A DNA stretch of 64,000 nucleotides from Nocardia amikacinitolerans NBRC 108937 (GTDB taxonomy: Bacteria; Actinomycetota; Actinomycetes; Mycobacteriales; Mycobacteriaceae): the NCBI RefSeq assembly GCF_001612615.1, contig NZ_BDAU01000013.1:181661-245660 (forward strand). The letters are read 5' to 3'. Positions 44,299 through 53,079 of this stretch are shown here, one piece after another (position 1 is the stretch's first letter; every line of letters starts with the position of its first letter). The notes beneath the pieces were generated by a model. That model was not told the origin of the DNA. It did no database searches and saw only the letters and a program-made list of their open reading frames with translations. Made by a program: the position numbers and the translations under genes.

Positions 44299-45216
44299 GT
44301 GCGTATGCGCATCGTGTCGCTGTCCGTCCTGAGCGCCGTGGCCGTATCCGCTTCGCTGGTCAGCGGCTGCGGTAGCGACGACACCACCGGCGGTGGCGTG
44401 TCCACCTCGCAACCTCTGCCCGCTGCGGCCGATCAGGCATCCGCCGACGGCAGGGGTCGCTACGCCGAGATCAACGGCGGTCGGCTCTACTACGAGTCTC
44501 GCGGCGCCGGGCAGCCGTTGATTCTGCTGCACGGCGGGCTCTCGACCGCCGAATCCACCTTCGGCGCGTTCATCCCGGAGCTGTCCGAGAACCGGCGGGT
44601 CATCTCGGTAGAGCTGCAGGCCCACGGTCATACACCCGATCGCGAGCGCCCGCTGAGCTACGAGTCGATGGCCGATGACGTCGCGGCGCTCATCACCCAC
44701 TTGAATCTCGGCAAGGCCGATCTGTTCGGCTACTCGCTCGGCGGCGGTGTCGCGATGCAGGTGGCCGCTCGCGCACCGGACCTGGTCGGTCGGCTGGTCG
44801 TCATGTCGGCGCCCTACCGTTCCGACGGCTGGATGCCCGCCACGCGCGCCGGGATGGCCGCGATGGAACCCGACGCCATGCGCGGCACCCCCATGTACCA
44901 GCTCTACAGGAGCGTCGCACCGGATCCGGCCGGCTGGACGTCTCTGGTGACGAAGACCCGGCAGCTGCTCGCCCAGGATTACGACTGGGGTGCGCAGCTG
45001 GCGATGATCCAGGCGCCGACGCTCGTACTCGTCGCCGAATCCGACGCCCTGTATCGAGAACACGCCACGGATATGGTCTCCCGGCTGAGCCACGGTGCGG
45101 CCGCGAGTGCTCGACTCGAAATCGTGCCGAGCACAACGCATTACGACATCATGTACCGGTCCGACCTGATCTTGCCCACGCTAACTTCATTCCTGGCGTC
45201 GGCGACCATCCGGTAG
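44299..45216 (+). CDS. Secreted alpha/beta hydrolase lipoprotein
   Basis: 305 residues from GTG 44299, GAGAGG upstream. Lipoprotein signal ending LVSGC. Triad candidates are Ser in FGYSLGGGVAM, Asp in LVAESDALY and His in PSTTHYDIM. LILLHGGLSTAESTFG and ISVELQAHGHTPDRERPL are typical of epoxide-hydrolase-like or haloperoxidase-like members. Located outside the membrane while its neighbour is cytosolic, so the pair may act in sequence on one substrate. Confidence 0.88.
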   Translation: MRMRIVSLSVLSAVAVSASLVSGCGSDDTTGGGVSTSQPLPAAADQASADGRGRYAEINGGRLYYESRGAGQPLILLHGGLSTAESTFGAFIPELSENRRVISVELQAHGHTPDRERPLSYESMADDVAALITHLNLGKADLFGYSLGGGVAMQVAARAPDLVGRLVVMSAPYRSDGWMPATRAGMAAMEPDAMRGTPMYQLYRSVAPDPAGWTSLVTKTRQLLAQDYDWGAQLAMIQAPTLVLVAESDALYREHATDMVSRLSHGAAASARLEIVPSTTHYDIMYRSDLILPTLTSFLASATIR

Positions 45217-45301
45217 TGCGCCAATCCCGCGAAGCTTTGTGCCGCTGCGACATCCGACGAGAGCCCGCCCCGTCAATCCCGCAATCAGCGGACGGGCCTG
45301 G

Positions 45302-46036
45302 TCAGTCCATGCGGGCACGCGCCCGGATGATCGATTCGTCCAGGTAGCGGGCGATGTCGGCGGTGGTGGCGGGGCGGATCATCAGGGCGCGGTTGGCGGG
45401 GACTTCGCAGTAGCGGCCGTCGTCGGTGTCGATCCAGCGCAGTTTGCCGGTGCGGAGAGGATCGGCGTTGCGGGGGCCGAGCAGGACGGTGACGGTGCCG
45501 CGCGTCGTACATGGCTGGCGCCAGAATCGGCGGTAGCGGTCCCTTGTCGCGGTGGCCGGTATGGTGCCGAAGGGGTCGGTGCGTTCGTCGGCGAGATCAT
45601 CGAGGAGATAGGTTCTTTCGGCGACGGTGCCCGGCTCACGGTCGGGGAGCAAGCGGACGAGTTCCGTGGCGAGCTGGTCGGTGCGGCAGCGGCGCAGCCG
45701 AATTCGGCCGCCGTCGGGAGCCGGGTTCTGCAACGCGACGACGCCGGAACCACCCCGGTGGGCGCAGCCGATGGCGCGCAGCTCAGCGCCGCCGCGCCGG
45801 TTGTCGATGCCGAAAAGCTCGATGCGCCAATCGGGCCGGGCCAGCACCTGGATGGCGCGTTGCAGCGGCACGTGCTCGTCGTGTTCCAGCTCGGTGCGGA
45901 AATCGCGCTGGTACGCCTGGTATTCGCGAAGGCCGGGGAAGCGGCTGGTGAAGCGGAACGGGAACGGCATCCGATCCAGTCCGGTGCCGAACCACACCGC
46001 CGCGAACTGCTCGGCCGAGAGTATCCACTGCGCCAT
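45302..46036 (-). CDS. EspG-family ESX chaperone
   Basis: 244 residues. WILSAEQFAAVWFGTGLDRMPFPF at the N-terminus, RIELFGIDNRRGGAELRAIGC and the C-terminal SIIRARARM fit the ESX secretion-associated EspG family, which binds the hairpin tip of PE/PPE-type substrates in the cytosol. It is coupled (TGATG) to the upstream PPE-like gene. No ESX core gene is nearby, so it should serve an ESX system elsewhere. Confidence 0.82.
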   Translation of the reverse strand: MAQWILSAEQFAAVWFGTGLDRMPFPFRFTSRFPGLREYQAYQRDFRTELEHDEHVPLQRAIQVLARPDWRIELFGIDNRRGGAELRAIGCAHRGGSGVVALQNPAPDGGRIRLRRCRTDQLATELVRLLPDREPGTVAERTYLLDDLADERTDPFGTIPATATRDRYRRFWRQPCTTRGTVTVLLGPRNADPLRTGKLRWIDTDDGRYCEVPANRALMIRPATTADIARYLDESIIRARARMD

Positions 46037-47985
46037 CAGTCGGCTCCCAACGCCGGCGGGACGGTCTTGGGCGTCTCGCCGATCAGCTCTTGGCCGTGCT
46101 CTTCGGAGCGCAAATACTTCGCCGACCGGTGCTCGCCGTCCTCCTCGGCCCGGGTTCGCGGCGCGGACGGCATCAGGCCCGCGTAGCCGGTGGAGCCGGG
46201 GATGCCCGCGCGGGCCGGAACACCCGACGGCGGTGCGGGATTCGGGGTTGCCGCGGGCTGGGCGGGTACGGAGGAGCCGGGGCTCGGTGGTGGTGCGGGG
46301 GCGTTGGGCGGTGGGACAGGCGCGGACGGACGTGCGGGATCGTGGAGCGCGGCGGGGGCGAGCGGAGGTGGTGGGCCTGCGATGGGGGATTGACCGAGGG
46401 GTGCGTTCGGTGCGAGGGGTGGGGTCGGTGCCGAGAACGTGGGTTGCGACGAGGTGAGGGACGGGAAAGCCGTGGACGGCGCGGAACCTACGGACGTCGG
46501 AGTTGGTGCGGCGGGCATCGGGGGCGCCGCGGCGGGCGTGGGAACCGCGGACGTAGGAGGCGGCGCGGAGGGCGCGGGCGCGGGCACCGAGGATGGTGGG
46601 GGCGATGCGGACGTCGGGGACGATGCGGCTGAGCTCGGCGGCGTGGATGCGACTTCTTGTGCGGAAACAGACTGTGCCGCAACGGAGTCCGTTTCGCCGC
46701 CGGTCGAGTTCGGGGGACGCTCGCCGTTGTCCCCGGCGGACGAGCCGTGATTCGACGCCGTCCCCTGCTCCATGGATTCTCCTGGTCGCGTCCCCGCCCC
46801 GCCTTGCGCGCCGGTCGTGTCCCCGACGAGGTGGTCGGGACCAGACCCGACCTGTCCGCCGGTGCCCGGTTTCGCGCCGTTCTCGGGTTGTCCGCCGGTC
46901 CCCGGCTGCGCGCCAGACCCGTACTGCTCTTCGGTGCCATCCTCGGCCTGCGCACCGTTCTCGGTCTGCGTTCCGGTTCCAGGTCGAGCCCCGAAGCCGG
47001 ACTGCCCTTCCGCGACGTGCTGCGCGCCACCTTCAGGCTGCACACCGGATCCCGGCCGTGTGCCGTCCTCGGCCCGTGCGCTGTCTCCGGCCTGGGTCCC
47101 GGTGCCGGCCTGCGCGCCGTTCTCCTGCTGCGCACTCGACTGCGCACCAGTTGCTGGCTCTGCGCCGTTCACCGGCTGGGTCCCGGTCCCCGGCTGTGCC
47201 AGGCCCCCCGGCTGGGCGCCGGACTCGAACTGACCGTGGCTACCCGGCTGCGCGGCATTTTTGGTGTGCGCTCCTGTCCCCAGGTGCGAGGCGTTCACCG
47301 GCTGCGCTCCCAGTGCGGGTTGTGCTCCGGCACCTATGGAATGCGCCCCCGCCCCGAATAGCGTCTCATTCCCGGGCTGGGCTCCAGCTCCCGGCTGCGT
47401 CCCCAGCCCGGCTCCCGCACTGTAATCGGTCATCCTGCCCGTACCCGGCAGAGCGCCCTCGAGGAGCCCGTCCGCACCGGCACCGCCGACCCCCACCGGC
47501 GACGGCAACGTCGGGATCCGCGCCGCCGTCGCACCGTACGGCTGGATGTAGAGCCTGTTCATATCGTCGCGCGCCTGGTCCTCTTGCGCGTTGCGCTCCT
47601 CCGGCGCAGCGGAATTCCCGGTACTCACCTCCGGGATGGCCGCCTTGAACTGCGCGGCCGCGCTCGCCGCCGCCGCGATCGGCTCCGATTGCCTGCCCAG
47701 CGCCGCCCCGAGTTCCCCGAGCCTGCCGAGGAAGTCGCGGACACCGCGCACGGCCGCGTCCGCCGCGGCGCCCTCCCACCGCTGGTCGACCGCCCGCTGT
47801 AGCGCCGAGCCGAACTGCTCACCGGCGGCGATGACCATCCCGGACAGCCCGGCCCATGCGTCCTGAGCGGCTATCGACGCGCTCGGGTTCATCCTGTCGG
47901 CGGCTGCTTTGATCTCCGCGTGGGAAAAGCTCTGCGCGTTCTCGGGATTGGTGATCGCGCTGCTGTCGGTACCGTGCACTGCCAT
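46036..47985 (-). CDS. PPE/WXG100-like ESX substrate with long repetitive tail
   Basis: 649 residues. The first about 130 residues are helical with AWAGLSGMVIAAGEQFGSALQRAVDQRWEGAAADAAVRGVRDFLGRLGELGAAL, resembling a PPE/WXG helical hairpin with W-x-G (RWEG). The centre is built of NGAQPGTGAQ-like repeats, followed by a Pro/Ala/Ser-rich tail. It overlaps the EspG start by one base. Most likely an exported or surface-linked substrate of the downstream EspG. Confidence 0.7.
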   Translation of the reverse strand: MAVHGTDSSAITNPENAQSFSHAEIKAAADRMNPSASIAAQDAWAGLSGMVIAAGEQFGSALQRAVDQRWEGAAADAAVRGVRDFLGRLGELGAALGRQSEPIAAAASAAAQFKAAIPEVSTGNSAAPEERNAQEDQARDDMNRLYIQPYGATAARIPTLPSPVGVGGAGADGLLEGALPGTGRMTDYSAGAGLGTQPGAGAQPGNETLFGAGAHSIGAGAQPALGAQPVNASHLGTGAHTKNAAQPGSHGQFESGAQPGGLAQPGTGTQPVNGAEPATGAQSSAQQENGAQAGTGTQAGDSARAEDGTRPGSGVQPEGGAQHVAEGQSGFGARPGTGTQTENGAQAEDGTEEQYGSGAQPGTGGQPENGAKPGTGGQVGSGPDHLVGDTTGAQGGAGTRPGESMEQGTASNHGSSAGDNGERPPNSTGGETDSVAAQSVSAQEVASTPPSSAASSPTSASPPPSSVPAPAPSAPPPTSAVPTPAAAPPMPAAPTPTSVGSAPSTAFPSLTSSQPTFSAPTPPLAPNAPLGQSPIAGPPPPLAPAALHDPARPSAPVPPPNAPAPPPSPGSSVPAQPAATPNPAPPSGVPARAGIPGSTGYAGLMPSAPRTRAEEDGEHRSAKYLRSEEHGQELIGETPKTVPPALGAD

Positions 47986-48071
47986 CGCGGTGGCCCCTTC
48001 CGTCAGTGCCGTTTGAACCTAATAGACGCACCCGCGCACGAAGCGGTTCCACCGAAACTCGGGAAATCCGT

Positions 48072-49253
48072 TCAGCGCGCCGCCAGCAGGGCGGGATAGT
48101 CGCGCAGGTCGATGTCGTTGGCGGCGTTGTCGCCGTACTTCGTCATCAGCGTGAACAGCCGGGAGCCGAGGAACCAGTTGCGAAGCCGGATGCCGATAGC
48201 AGTGGACGGCGCTAGGAATCGCCCGGCGTTCGAGTTGCCCGCGATCTTCGCGTACCGGCGCATGATCTCGTCGTAGCGGGCGAACGCGACGGTGTGGTCG
48301 CCATCCGCGAGCGCCAGTTCCCCGGCGAGCACGTACGCGCCCACCACAGCGAGCCCGGTTCCGAAGCCGCCCAAAGTGTTTCCGTACGCCGAATCGCCGA
48401 CGAGCGCGACACGGCCCGCGGTGTAGCGGTCCATCCGCACCTGCCCCATCGAATCGAGGTAGACGTCGTCGAACTCGGCGAGTTCGGCGAGCATCCGCGG
48501 CACCTCCCAGCCGAGCCCCGCGTAGTGCTCGGCGACGATGCGCCGCTGCGCGTCCATGTCGTCCCGCGCGTACGCCAGTTCCGGCGCCGCGAACAGGTAC
48601 AGCTGTTGGGCCTTCGAGCCACCGCTGATCGCGAGCCGTCCCGGCGCGTTGTGACCGTAGGCGACGGCCCGCTCGCGTTGCGTCGACGAGTCGCTCCACG
48701 GGCTCGCCCCGGCGACGCAGTAGTAGTGCCCGAGGTGTCGCACGAACTCGCGCTCCGGCCCGAACGCCAAATGCCGGACCCGGGAATGGATTCCGTCGGC
48801 GCCGACGACGAGGTCGAAGGTGCGATCCGGTCCGCGCTCGAAGGTGATGTGCACGCCATCGGCGCTCTCGGTGAGCCCGGTGATCGAATCCCCGAAGACG
48901 TACTCGCAGTCGTCGGCCGTGTGGCGGTAGAGGATCTCGGCGAGGTCCCCGCGCAGGATCTCCACATCGCCGCCGGTGAAGTCGCCGGACATGAGCGCGA
49001 GCCGCGAGCCGCGTTCGTCGACGAACACCACGTCCGACGCCCCGGTGCGGTGCTCCCAGATCTCCTCCCACACACCCATCCGCTCCAACACGGTGCGGTG
49101 CGTGCGGCCTTTGAAATCGACGGCCTGCCCGCCGGGCCGCGGCGCCACGGCGCGCTCGACGACGGTGACCTCGAACCCGTACCTGTGCAGCCAGAACGCG
49201 AGGGCGGGGCCCGCGATACCGGCGCCGGACACGAGAACGGAATGGTGGCGCAT
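48072..49253 (-). CDS. FAD-dependent monooxygenase (TetX/PHBH-like)
   Basis: 393 residues. FAD Rossmann motif VSGAGIAGPALAFWLHRYG, the DG motif LVVGADGIHSRVR, and the GD motif ALVGDSAYGNTLGGFGTGLA are intact. Group A flavoprotein hydroxylase, perhaps acting on polyketide-like aromatics or antibiotics such as rifamycin or tetracycline. Divergent from a TetR regulator gene, so probably inducible. Confidence 0.9.
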   Translation of the reverse strand: MRHHSVLVSGAGIAGPALAFWLHRYGFEVTVVERAVAPRPGGQAVDFKGRTHRTVLERMGVWEEIWEHRTGASDVVFVDERGSRLALMSGDFTGGDVEILRGDLAEILYRHTADDCEYVFGDSITGLTESADGVHITFERGPDRTFDLVVGADGIHSRVRHLAFGPEREFVRHLGHYYCVAGASPWSDSSTQRERAVAYGHNAPGRLAISGGSKAQQLYLFAAPELAYARDDMDAQRRIVAEHYAGLGWEVPRMLAELAEFDDVYLDSMGQVRMDRYTAGRVALVGDSAYGNTLGGFGTGLAVVGAYVLAGELALADGDHTVAFARYDEIMRRYAKIAGNSNAGRFLAPSTAIGIRLRNWFLGSRLFTLMTKYGDNAANDIDLRDYPALLAAR

Positions 49254-49276
49254 GGTTTCTCCCGAATTGGCGAATT

Positions 49277-49307
49277 GCGTCCGCCATATTCTGTTTCCGG
49301 CAGACGC
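49277..49307. promoter_or_regulatory. Inverted repeat in the monooxygenase/TetR divergent region
   Basis: GCGTCCGCC (49277-49285) and GGCAGACGC (49299-49307) pair with one mismatch. Position midway between the two start codons suits a TetR operator. Confidence 0.55.
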
Positions 49308-49366
49308 AAATCAGCGTATGGTAGACACAGTTCCGGGTCAACCCGTTCGTCCTGGAGGATTCGCCG

Positions 49367-50107
49367 ATGTCGTCACCCACCACCGCGGAACTGCTGTGGG
49401 GCACCAGGCAGCCGCCTCGGCGCGGACCGAAGCCCTCGCTGACGCTGGCCGGGATCGTCGCGGAGGCGATCGCGCTCGCCGACGCCGATGGCCTGGTCAA
49501 CCTGTCCATGCAGCGCCTCGCCGAACGGCTCGGCTACACGAAGATGTCGCTGTACCGCTACGTGCTGGGCAAGGAACAGCTCATCGCACTGATGCTGGAC
49601 ACGGCCATGGGCGAGCCGCCCGAACCGCCGGGCGAGCCGAGATGGCGGGAGGCCTTGCGCGGCTGGGCGCTGGCCATCTTCGACCGCTACCGCGCGCACC
49701 CGTGGACGCTCGAGCTAGCCGTCGGAGCGCGCCCGATCGGCCCCAACGAGATGGGCTGGCTGGAGGCCGCGGTGGTCGCGATGGACGGCACGGGGCTGAC
49801 CGGACCCGAGCGGCTGGACACGGTGGTCCTGCTCAACGGCCACGTGCGCAGCCTCGCCCAGCAGGTCGGTGCGGCGGGCAAGACCGACACGGCCGAGCAG
49901 GTGCTGCGGCAGTTCACCGAGACGATGGCCGCCGCGGCCGATCGCTATCCCGCGGTCAGGGCGGCCTTCGCGGAGGAGGCCGCCCGATCGGCGAACCCGC
50001 CCTACGCCGACGACCCCGGCGACGCGCTGAACTTCGGCATCGAGCGGGTCCTCGACGGCCTCGCCGTCCTGATCGCCCGCCGGACCGCCGAAAACAACAC
50101 CACATAG
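49367..50107 (+). CDS. TetR-family regulator (TetR_C-type)
   Basis: 246 residues. HTH LAGIVAEAIALADADGLVNLSMQRLAERLGYTKMSLYRYV, followed by a TetR_C-like domain (LRGWALAIFDRYRAHPWTLEL, VVLLNGHVRSLAQQ). Preceding RRGPKPSLT is the usual basic arm. Likely represses the divergent FAD monooxygenase gene. An epoxide-hydrolase-like gene follows after 27 bp. Confidence 0.9.
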   Translation: MSSPTTAELLWGTRQPPRRGPKPSLTLAGIVAEAIALADADGLVNLSMQRLAERLGYTKMSLYRYVLGKEQLIALMLDTAMGEPPEPPGEPRWREALRGWALAIFDRYRAHPWTLELAVGARPIGPNEMGWLEAAVVAMDGTGLTGPERLDTVVLLNGHVRSLAQQVGAAGKTDTAEQVLRQFTETMAAAADRYPAVRAAFAEEAARSANPPYADDPGDALNFGIERVLDGLAVLIARRTAENNTT

Positions 50108-50134
50108 GGCGGCCAAGCGGCTTAAAGTCGAACC

Positions 50135-50557
50135 ATGTCCGACGAACTCCAACTGCAGCAGGACGCGATCACCACGGTGCGGGAATTCTTCGCCGCCCTG
50201 GAGCTCCGTGCGGTCGGCGAGGCGCTGGAACTGCTCGATCCCGACATCGTCTGGAAGAACACCTCGCTACCGGACGTGCGCGGCATCCGGCGCGTCGGCG
50301 GCGTGTTGCGCGGGCTCGATCGTCCGATGTTCGGCTTCCGCGTCGATATGCACCACATCGCGGGCAACGGCGACATCGTGCTCACCGACCGCACCGACTA
50401 CCTGCGGTTCGGTCCGGTGGAGATCGGGTTCTGGGTGACCGGCACCTTCGAGCTGCGCGACGGCCGAATCGTGCTGTGGCACGACCACTTCAGCTGGGAG
50501 AACTTCCTGCGCGGCACCGCCGTCGGACTCTTCCGCGCGGTCTTCACCCGCCGCTGA
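50135..50557 (+). CDS. Limonene-1,2-epoxide-hydrolase-like protein
   Basis: 140 residues. NTF2 fold of the LEH family: VREFFAALELRAVGEALELLDPDIVWKN, and the catalytic Asp-Arg-Asp network is suggested by VLTDRTDYLRF and GRIVLWHDHFSWENF. Opens an epoxide directly with water. Association with an FAD monooxygenase suggests oxidation then hydrolysis of one substrate. The sequence around its stop codon is echoed several times downstream. Confidence 0.82.
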   Translation: MSDELQLQQDAITTVREFFAALELRAVGEALELLDPDIVWKNTSLPDVRGIRRVGGVLRGLDRPMFGFRVDMHHIAGNGDIVLTDRTDYLRFGPVEIGFWVTGTFELRDGRIVLWHDHFSWENFLRGTAVGLFRAVFTRR

Positions 50558-50870
50558 ATCCGCCCGCCGCCGCACTCCGCTCGCTACCCGCCGCCGAATC
50601 CCGCCCGCTGCTGAATCTCGGTCGCCGCCGGCTGAATCCCGGTCGGCGCCCGCCAGCGACCCCCAGGCCGCAGGCCCACCGCTGAACTCCGGCCGCCCGC
50701 CGTCGCAAACCACCGCCCGCCGTCACCGACCGGCCCGGTCGCACCGGTTCGCCGCGCGGCTTCGGCCCGGTGTCGGTTTGCCGCCGCACTCCACCCGTTC
50801 GCCGATTCGCCCGGCGCGCACCGCCTTTCGGCGCGATCGCCGGACAGTCGCGGCCGCGTTGCCACGGCCG
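50540..50870 (+). repeat. Degenerate tandem copies of the stop-codon context of the LEH-like gene
   Basis: CGCCGCTGAATCCGCCCGCC at the gene end is echoed as CGCCGCCGAATCCCGCCCG, TGCTGAATCTCGGTCGCC, CGGCTGAATCCCGGTCGGC and ACCGCTGAACTCCGGCCGCC, spaced about 20-50 bp. Further right, CGCCCGCCGTCGCAA and CGCCCGCCGTCACCG repeat. No gene in 50558-50876. Confidence 0.6.
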
Positions 50871-50876
50871 CCCTGG

Positions 50877-51149
50877 TCACGAATGCGCGACCAGGTAGTC
50901 CAGGTAGAACGGCCGTAGCTGCTCGGCCACCGCGCCGTCGCCCGCATGGATGTAGTCGTCGATCAACGGCAGCACGAACTTGATGCTCGCCTCGCTCTCG
51001 CCGACGTTCCCCGCGGCCGCCTCGGCGGCGGGAATGCGGGTGAGCAGCTGCCACAGGTATTTGATGTCCCCGCGGCGCACGGCCAGCCGCACCGCCCGGT
51101 CGTGCAGCTCCTTGGACGACAGGTTCTCGAGTTCCTCGTTACCGGCCAT
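50877..51149 (-). CDS. Small conserved hypothetical protein
   Basis: 90 residues, helical and acidic: LSSKELHDRAVRLAVRRGDIKYLWQLLTRIP, then FVLPLIDDYIHAGDGAVAEQLRPFYLDYLVAHS. Similar small proteins are common in corynebacterial-type actinobacteria but I know no function. It precedes phoH2 in the opposite direction. Confidence 0.75.
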   Translation of the reverse strand: MAGNEELENLSSKELHDRAVRLAVRRGDIKYLWQLLTRIPAAEAAAGNVGESEASIKFVLPLIDDYIHAGDGAVAEQLRPFYLDYLVAHS

Positions 51150-51329
51150 GATTCGACTCTAACTGTCCCGGTGAGCTGCGGCGACAACCACTTCGGCGAC
51201 CCCGCCGAGCCGCGCGTTAACGGGATCTTCACCGACACGCCTCACCGTCCCCGAGCGCGGACCGGGCAGTCGGCGGTAACTTCGGAGATGCGGACCGCGT
51301 CGGTGTGGTTCGTACGGGAGGTCCTGACC

Positions 51330-51383
51330 GTGACTGAGCTACTCAGTACGAGGGGGCCGGCACCCGGCCCTCGTGGCATCTGA
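51330..51383 (+). CDS. Putative 17-residue leader peptide before phoH2
   Basis: GTG 51330 with GGGAGG eight bases upstream encodes [17 protein letters not shown] and a TGA stop. The second half of the frame forms the hairpin at 51348-51374. phoH2 starts 80 bp later. The layout suggests translation-dependent control, but the peptide has no amino-acid run pointing to a specific signal. Confidence 0.4.
   Translation: MTELLSTRGPAPGPRGI
51348..51374 (+). promoter_or_regulatory. Hairpin in the phoH2 leader
   Basis: ACGAGGG (51348-51354) pairs with CCCTCGT (51368-51374), and CCGG with CCGG around CAC, with a two-G bulge. It has no U-tract, so it could be an attenuator or an mRNA stability element. 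Confidence 0.55.
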
Positions 51384-51463
51384 CTCGAGTCGGATCCAGA
51401 AGGACGGACCGGTCCAGCGAGATCGTCCACGCGGGTGCCGTGTGGACACAAAAGGAGCCCACC

Positions 51464-52876
51464 GTGACTGCTGCACGCTCCGTTTCCGCCCCCTCGGCGC
51501 ACTCCCGTTCTGCTGGCACAGGAAAGCGCGCCGCTGTCTCTTCGGACACCAAGGGGGCCCGCCCCTCGCTCTCCCACACTCCCGGTGCCAAGACCTTCGT
51601 CATCGACACCTCGGTCCTGCTCTCCGATCCCTGGGCGTTCACCAGGTTCGGCGAGCACGATGTCGTCCTCCCGCTGGTCGTCATCAGCGAACTCGAGGCC
51701 AAGCGGCACCACCACGAACTGGGCTGGTTCGCCAGGGAAGCCCTGCGCAACCTGGACGACCTCCGCCTGCAGCACGGCAGGCTGGACGAGCAGGTGCCGA
51801 TCGGCACCGAGGGCGGAACGCTGCAGGTGGAACTCAATCACACCGACCCCACGGTTCTGCCGGTGGGCTTCCGCACGGAAAGCAACGATTCCCGGATCCT
51901 GGCCTGCGCCTTGAATCTCGCGGCCGAAGGTCGCGAGGTCGTCATGGTGTCCAAGGACATTCCGCTGCGCGTCAAGGCGAGCGCGGTGGGTCTGCACGCC
52001 GACGAGTACCACGCGCAGGACGTGGTGACCTCCGGCTGGTCCGGGATGGTCGAGATCGATGTCGCGTCCTCCCAGATCGACCAGCTCTACGCCGAGTCCG
52101 TGATCGACCTGGACCAGGCGCGGGAACTGCCCTGCCACACCGGAATCCGGCTGCTCGGCACCAGCTCGAGCGCGCTGGGCCGGGTGACGCCGGACAAGCG
52201 CGTGCAGTTGGTGCGCGAGCGCGAGGCGTTCGGTCTGCACGGGCGTTCGGCCGAACAGCGCATCGCGTTGGACCTGCTGTTGGACGAGAGCGTCGGCATC
52301 GTCTCGCTCGGCGGCAAGGCGGGCACCGGCAAGTCGGCGCTGGCGCTGACGGCGGGTCTGGAGGCCGTGCTGGAACGGCGCACGCAGCGCAAGGTCGTGG
52401 TGTTCCGACCGCTCTACGCGGTCGGCGGCCAGGATCTCGGCTACCTGCCCGGCAGCGAGAGCGAGAAGATGGGGCCGTGGGCGCAGGCCGTCTTCGACAC
52501 CCTCGACGGACTCGCCTCGCCGGAGGTGATGGAGGAGGTGCTCAGCCGCGACATGCTGGAGGTGCTGCCGCTCACCCACATTCGCGGTCGCTCGCTGCAC
52601 GACTCCTTCGTGATCGTGGACGAGGCGCAGTCGCTGGAACGCAACGTGCTGCTCACGGTGCTCAGCAGGCTGGGCACCGGCTCGCGCGTCGTGCTCACCC
52701 ACGACGTCGCCCAGCGCGACAACCTGCGCGTCGGCAGGCACGACGGCGTGGCGGCGGTGATCGAAAAGCTCAAGGGACACCCGCTTTTCGCGCACATCAC
52801 GCTGACCCGCAGCGAGCGCTCGCCGATCGCGGCGCTGGTCACCGAGATGCTCGAGGAGTACGGACCGAACTCCTAG
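51464..52876 (+). CDS. phoH2: PhoH2: PIN-domain RNase fused to PhoH ATPase
   Basis: 470 residues from GTG 51464, with AAAGGAG upstream. N-terminal PIN domain ([40 protein letters not shown]) fused to the PhoH ATPase domain (Walker [18 protein letters not shown], Walker [13 protein letters not shown]). PhoH2 proteins unwind and cleave RNA. Equivalent of Rv1095. In mycobacteria a small antitoxin gene (phoAT) precedes it; here only the 17-codon leader is seen. Confidence 0.93.
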   Translation: MTAARSVSAPSAHSRSAGTGKRAAVSSDTKGARPSLSHTPGAKTFVIDTSVLLSDPWAFTRFGEHDVVLPLVVISELEAKRHHHELGWFAREALRNLDDLRLQHGRLDEQVPIGTEGGTLQVELNHTDPTVLPVGFRTESNDSRILACALNLAAEGREVVMVSKDIPLRVKASAVGLHADEYHAQDVVTSGWSGMVEIDVASSQIDQLYAESVIDLDQARELPCHTGIRLLGTSSSALGRVTPDKRVQLVREREAFGLHGRSAEQRIALDLLLDESVGIVSLGGKAGTGKSALALTAGLEAVLERRTQRKVVVFRPLYAVGGQDLGYLPGSESEKMGPWAQAVFDTLDGLASPEVMEEVLSRDMLEVLPLTHIRGRSLHDSFVIVDEAQSLERNVLLTVLSRLGTGSRVVLTHDVAQRDNLRVGRHDGVAAVIEKLKGHPLFAHITLTRSERSPIAALVTEMLEEYGPNS

Positions 52877-52892
52877 AGCTGAGCTGGAGGTG

Positions 52893-52915
52893 CACCCGAG
52901 CTAACGCTCGGGGTG
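52893..52915 (+). terminator. Terminator of phoH2
   Basis: CACCCGAGC (52893-52901) pairs with GCTCGGGGTG (52906-52915) around TAAC, followed by TGTTT. Confidence 0.8.
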
Positions 52916-53079
52916 TGTTTCACCTCACATCGAGTGGGTAATATCCGCCGAGTTACCAGTTGGGCAACGGCCCGGCGCGTCTTAGTCGATTCGCCGGGCC
53001 GTTGCCGAACATCGGCCTAGGCTACGCGCGGTGCCGGTGTCAGGGCGCCGTCGGAGCCACACTCGAGAGGGGACGACAT

